Below the pieces are notes generated by a model, which saw only the letters and a list, made by a program, of their open reading frames with translations, was not told where the DNA came from and searched no databases. 64,000 bases of DNA from Limnoperna fortunei (lineage: Eukaryota; Mollusca; Bivalvia; Mytilida; Modiolidae), in assembly GCA_944474755.1 (NCBI GenBank), contig OX104112.1, forward strand, positions 65,644,433-65,708,432, read 5' to 3'. Shown here one piece after another: positions 59,406 through 64,000 of the stretch (its first letter is position 1; each line of letters opens with the position of its first letter). Made by a program: the position numbers and the translations under genes.

Positions 59406-60842
59406 TCACGTTTAACTAGATAAAGTTTTAAGTTCATAATTAAGAACACCTGAATTTTCAAAGTAATTGTGAGCGGTGGGGGGGGGGATGGGGTATCAAT
59501 GGACAGGTTTTTTTACTCTAGTTTCTTCAATGTTGTAACCATTGTTCCTGTCTGTTGCTATAAAGATCAGTCTCCTGGGACACTAAAGTGTCAATGATTT
59601 ATGTTAACTAGTTTAGTTATAACTAGTTCTTTCTAATATAAGGTCAAATCTTGAACAACACATGTTTATGTTGAACATTTTGTACATTAATTTAACTTCT
59701 GTTATAAATTAGGAAAAAGAAAATCTGTTTATTCTTATCCAAACTGATTTTGTATGGAAAGATACAGTTTAACATATTATTCAATTATTGTCTTTTTAGA
59801 GGTTGTTATAAGTTTTAATAGACTCAAATATTAATATTGTCCAACACCTAAGGCAGAGATGAATATTAATTTTTCAGCCAATTAAAACTTATATCAACTG
59901 ATACAAAAGACTGTAATTGTTTTATTACATAAAAATAAGACAAAAGGGTTATTGGTTGTCTCATTTACATTATGTAATGTTTTTAATTTTATATTAATTA
60001 AGATGCGAGAAGTATAATTCCAATTTTTATTATTCCAAATGTTATAGCAAAGTACATGTACAATGATGTGTTAAAATCACTCTCTCTCTCTGTAACAATT
60101 TCTTTTCTCTTTTTCTAATCGTAGACTCCTCCCACAATATTGATACCATATTTTCAAAGATTCCAAATGTGTTAACACAAGTTTTTGGTCAATACATCAG
60201 AAAAAGTAATTGCTACAGAGAAAACCATTGGCATTAACCATGTTAACATAAATTGATCAGTGCATTAAGCTCTAACAAATTTCCTATTTGTCCGAAGTTA
60301 TTGTAGGAGTTATTGCCCTTAAATTATTATTGTTGACAAAATTTTAAGTTTTTACAATATAACTTGAAAACTATAATGGTTGCTTACAAAACAAATAGTC
60401 GTCAGACCACTACTTATAAGAGGCATTGCCCTTAAATGATATTTTTTAAGGAAATTTTCCGTTATTGTTGTCTAACCTAAAAACTATAGCTATAGAGTGA
60501 AACTGTTAATTGCAAAACTGATAGCAGAACATATATGTATAATATTCTTTTTTTTTTATTCATATAGTGAAAGATAGTTATTTTTTTCTAGCCTTTATGT
60601 TACGCTAGTACGAAACACTAGTAAAAACAACAGCTAATAAATAAGCTAATAAACAGGAAATGAATTTGCCATGATAACATTTATGTATTTTGATTTTACA
60701 GTTGGGTTCACAAATGGTCTGTGTATAAATAAATGTTCATGGTTAGTTATTGGTAATTGTAACCAGTTGTTGTATGTTTTAAATTAAGAGATGAGGGAAC
60801 AAAGCAAAAAAATTAATACATTGTTGTTATTGTTGTTTACAG
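59406..60842. other. no gene seen
   Basis: Contains short repeat motifs (AGGAGTTATTGCCCTTAAAT at about 60306, and a related AGAGGCATTGCCCTTAAATG at 60418, each followed by TTTTAAGTTTT-like runs). No open exon until 60843. Confidence 0.4.
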
Positions 60843-60916
60843 GACAATTATGGAATTACAAGAGACTTCTAATAACATGTTGAACACAGCTGATAAACCA
60901 ACACAGAGTTTCTCAG
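60843..60916 (+). CDS. probable first coding exon of an unknown gene
   Basis: Acceptor TTGTTGTTTACAG and donor CTCAG|GTAGGT bound 74 bases. ATG at 60850 opens MELQETSNNMLNTADKPTQS, then FS, leaving phase 1. A 5' non-coding exon must lie upstream. A possible continuation is the short segment 61792-61819 (acceptor ATGATTTCAG, DIKYKLYYER, donor GTAGAA), which keeps the frame. The rest would lie beyond the window or was not seen. No family recognised. Confidence 0.5.
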
Positions 60917-60919
60917 GTA

Positions 60920-62249
60920 GGTTATTGTGTGGTTTAATAAATGTATTTCTTTCATTACTTCAACATGTCATGCAATAATTAATTTATAATACCTATCTTT
61001 AAACAACATACTGTACATGTAGAACACACTGTCTGTTCACATATTTTATTTGGATTCCAACAGGAAAATGTGGCTTTTTTACAGTGCAAATGATACATTG
61101 TTTTGTTCTGCATCATTTGATTTAATTGCCATGGCAAAGTACCTGTGCAAGTGAAAGAAGACACTCAATACTTGCTCAATTATATCAGACTTCAGATGTC
61201 TTATTAGTTTATTTAAAACAGTTTTGAGTGCTCAATGTAAAACTAGTATTATTTATGCAAAATTAAGTCATTTTAAGCTTGAATCAGAATAATTTGATAA
61301 AACAGTTTTTGACTTGCTTGCAACAAATGTCACTAAATGCCAAGACATGTATATGGTTTCAAGAAACGGCAGCATTAACACTTGACATTCTGATATCTCT
61401 TTGTACCTCCGTCTATTAGAAAAAAAGGAGCTACATTATTTTATCCATCCATATAAAAAGAAACAAAAAGGAGCTACATTATTGTAGCTAGTGTCAGTTA
61501 AAAGTATAAGTGGTTAGATTCTAGTTAATTTACAAAGCAAATGAAGGAAGTTACATTTGAATTGTCTAATGGTACAACATTAACATACACTGCTAAGGTA
61601 ATATGCAAACCCCAATTTCTGCAAAACTCTTGGCTGAGTTGAGATTAAATATTTGTTTTAGTCAATACAAACTTGAGAATTTTAAAGTTGCTATGTGGTA
61701 ATTGAGAAAAAACTCGAACTCAAGTCCGAGACTTGAATTCCAGGCCTTAGGAATTCGGAAGCAGTTATATATTATAATATTTATGATTTCAGATATAAAA
61801 TATAAACTGTACTATGAGAGGTAGAAAGAAGTATGTTAAATGACTGAAGCATGCTGTAGTGTAGACCAACAGAATGAAAACCATTTACATGGAAACACAA
61901 ATACTCTGTTGTATAGCCAGGAAGTTTTGTGTCTAGTTTGTAGATTTTTTATTTATATGTTATTACTGACTACTGTATATATATATCAAATGCCTCATGT
62001 ATGTACACATTACACATGTTGATGTGCATTCACTACATTACTGCAATGTTAACTAGCTTGATCATGCAGGTGACAAAAAACTTACTGCATATTACATTTT
62101 TTTTATCAGACTACATGTATTGAAAAGGTGCATTTATTGATTTTTTGCATTTTCCTGACCATGATTCCTATCAATTACCTTTTTTCTGCAAATTCATTAG
62201 AACATTTGAAAACCCTTTGACTTTATAAAGTCTGTATTTGATATTTTTG
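60920..62249. other. intron or intergenic, little to report
   Basis: A duplicated AAAAAGGAGCTACATTATT at 61425 and 61467. The frame at 61840-62022 has no acceptor or motif support. Confidence 0.35.
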
Positions 62250-64000
62250 TTTTTGATTTTGGTCAGTTTCTCTGTAACCTTGCATTTCATATTTTAAATG
62301 ATGACCATTTAGAGGTTTATACATATTGGCATGAATTTTTTTTTCATTACTGATGCAGAATGCAGGCCAGAAATTTTCTGTGTCCACACCTGTTTATTTT
62401 GATCAGATTTTTAATTACTATGGAGGTTAAAAAAGTCTGATTCCACACTAAATCTTATAAGGTCTTCTAAGTCTTAGTTCCAGTCAAAAAAGTTGTATTG
62501 TGTCTATATGTTGTGTATATTTTCTTTTAATTACAATGTAGTCACCACCACTGTCACTTTTTTTAATGTATTTTAAACCAAGGGTGTAAGTTTTAGGTAT
62601 TTTATTTTATTCTTCATCACAAAGTCTGTACATAGATTTTTAAAATATAAAAGAAATGCTCCTTTGGGCTTTCATACATGTACTAAACTATTTTAAAACT
62701 GAGTAAAATACTTGTTGAGTGATTTGTGAATTTGTTTCAATGTTTCAGACAATTTTTACCTAACATTGTGACAGTTGTGTTATTTTCAACAATCATATGT
62801 ATTGTATGACAAAAATTGCATCTTCAAAAGAAAATGTATGAAAGTTATTATTTTGCATTTCCCTACCTATTGTAAGTCTGTAAGAAACATAATGAAATAA
62901 AGTAGCCTTTTTTTTTCTAATTTTTCTGAAATTCTATATGCTAGAAACATACGAGTCGGGAACCATTCTGAAACCACTTCTTTTCTAATTTTCAAGAAAT
63001 ATGATATATTAGATAAGATTTATTTGGAAAATTTCCAGAAGTGTTAAATGGTACGTGTGTCAAGGGTAGGTTAAATGTTTGATTTTGACTTGCCTGAAAC
63101 TATTATCTTTACTCAAAATTTGTAGAAATGTAGTGATACATTTGACAAGATTAATTTCATGTACTTTCCGAAAGTGTTTTAAATGTTATGATTGTCAAGA
63201 GTCAGCAAAGCCTAGGATTTTGACTTGCTTCGGGAACTTTCTTAAAAACGATTTTTTCCTTAAAAATGTTGTAGAAAAATAGTGATATATTTGATAAGAT
63301 TTTTCGGGATATTTCCCGAAACATTTTAAATGGTATGATTGTCAAGAGTTAGAAAAGTGTTAGATTTTGACTTGTTTCGGGATCTTTCCGAAAACATTTT
63401 TTCTCTTTAACATTTTGTAGAAATGTACATGTAGTGATATATTTGTTATGATTTTTTCGGGAATTTTCCCAAAACATTTGAAATGGTATGATTGTCAAGA
63501 GTAAGCAAACTGTTTGATTTTTACATGTTTCGGGATTTTTCCCGAAATGTTTTATTCTTAAAATTTTGTAGAAATGTAGTGATATATTTGAAAAGATTGT
63601 TCGGGATTTTTCCCGAAACATTTTAAATAGTATAATTGTCAAGAGTAAGCAAACTGTAGGATTTTGACTTGTTTCGGGATTTTTCCCGAAATATTTTATT
63701 CTTAAAATTTTGTAGAAATGTAGCGATATATTTGAAAAGATTGTTCGGGATTTTTCCCGAAACATTTTAAATGGTATGATTGTCAAGAGTAGGCAAACTG
63801 TTTGATTTTTACATGTTTCGGGAACTTTCCCGAAACATTTTTTCTCTTTAAAATTTTAAAGAAATGTAGTGATATATGCGATAAGATTTTTCGGGATATT
63901 TCCCGAAACATTTTAAATTGTATGATTCTCAAGAGTAAGCAAACTGTTAGATTTTTATTTGTTTCTGGAACTTTCCCGAAATTGTGCAAATGTACACATT
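62250..64000 (-). repeat. right copy of the large inverted repeat
   Basis: Reverse complement of 41596-43211, running to the window edge, with about 90% similarity by eye (for example TAGAGGTTTATACATATTGG and GTGTCCACACCTGTTTATTT against their complements). It is longer by about 135 bp because its palindrome array has one more unit. Confidence 0.9.
63150..63985. repeat. tandem array of heat-shock-element-like palindromes (6 units)
   Basis: About 12 palindromes at 72-bp spacing. 63817-63834 (TTCGGGAACTTTCCCGAA) and 63963-63980 (TTCTGGAACTTTCCCGAA) are four perfect alternating TTC/GAA boxes with 2-nt gaps. Others (63890, 63746, 63674, 63601, 63529, 63303) carry one changed box. The inner units near 63160-63230 are worn, mirroring the left array. 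Confidence 0.85.

Noticed and set aside
41596..64000. 22-kb Polinton/Maverick with long terminal repeats
   Set aside because: No DNA polymerase B, integrase, protease or packaging ATPase frames lie between the inverted copies.

Overview
This is animal nuclear DNA: AT-rich, intron-bearing and crowded with transposable elements. Several repeats (a tRNA-headed SINE, the 'GCGCGTTTCGTCT' repeat near 37.4 kb, and a CCCCCGCTTAAGCGGGGG-headed tandem repeat near 58.6 kb) look to me like families I associate with bivalves, and with mussels (Mytilidae) in particular. That assignment rests on memory, not on a search.

Layout. 0.1-0.4 kb: a SINE. 1.4-6.7 kb: a nearly intact non-LTR retrotransposon with ORF1 and an endonuclease/reverse-transcriptase ORF2 broken once in an A-run. 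7.8-19.5 kb: the one complete host gene I can assemble. It has a TATA box, 12 exons with GT-AG introns whose phases all agree, and an open frame of 745 codons. The product is a type I membrane receptor: signal peptide, five Ig-like domains, one FN3 domain, a transmembrane helix and a 70-residue tail ending in an ITAM-type pair (YETL-x8-YSVL). The start position carries ACG instead of ATG. Its introns hold a Tc1/mariner relic, SINEs and a foldback element. 18.1-41.6 kb: mostly gene-poor, with retroelement relics, SINEs, small foldback elements and a 1.1-kb CACTA-like element with a TAA target duplication (35.9-37.1 kb).

41.6-64 kb: two inverted copies of a 1.6-1.75-kb repeat sit at 41.6-43.2 and 62.25-64.0 kb. 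Each carries a tandem array of palindromes such as TTCGGGAAAGTTCCCGAA, which read as heat-shock-element grammar (TTCnnGAAnnTTCnnGAA). Between them lie several foldback elements whose ends are inverted arrays of short motifs (GACTCGCCCCA; CCATTTCGTACC), two possible first coding exons on the + strand (54.14 and 60.85 kb) of genes that would run on, and weak signs of a spliced minus-strand transcript (44-49.6 kb).

Strongest points for a second look: the ITAM-tailed Ig/FN3 receptor, its ACG start, the heat-shock-element-like arrays, the CACTA-like element, and the LINE whose ORF1 and ORF2 share one frame split by a single TAG.
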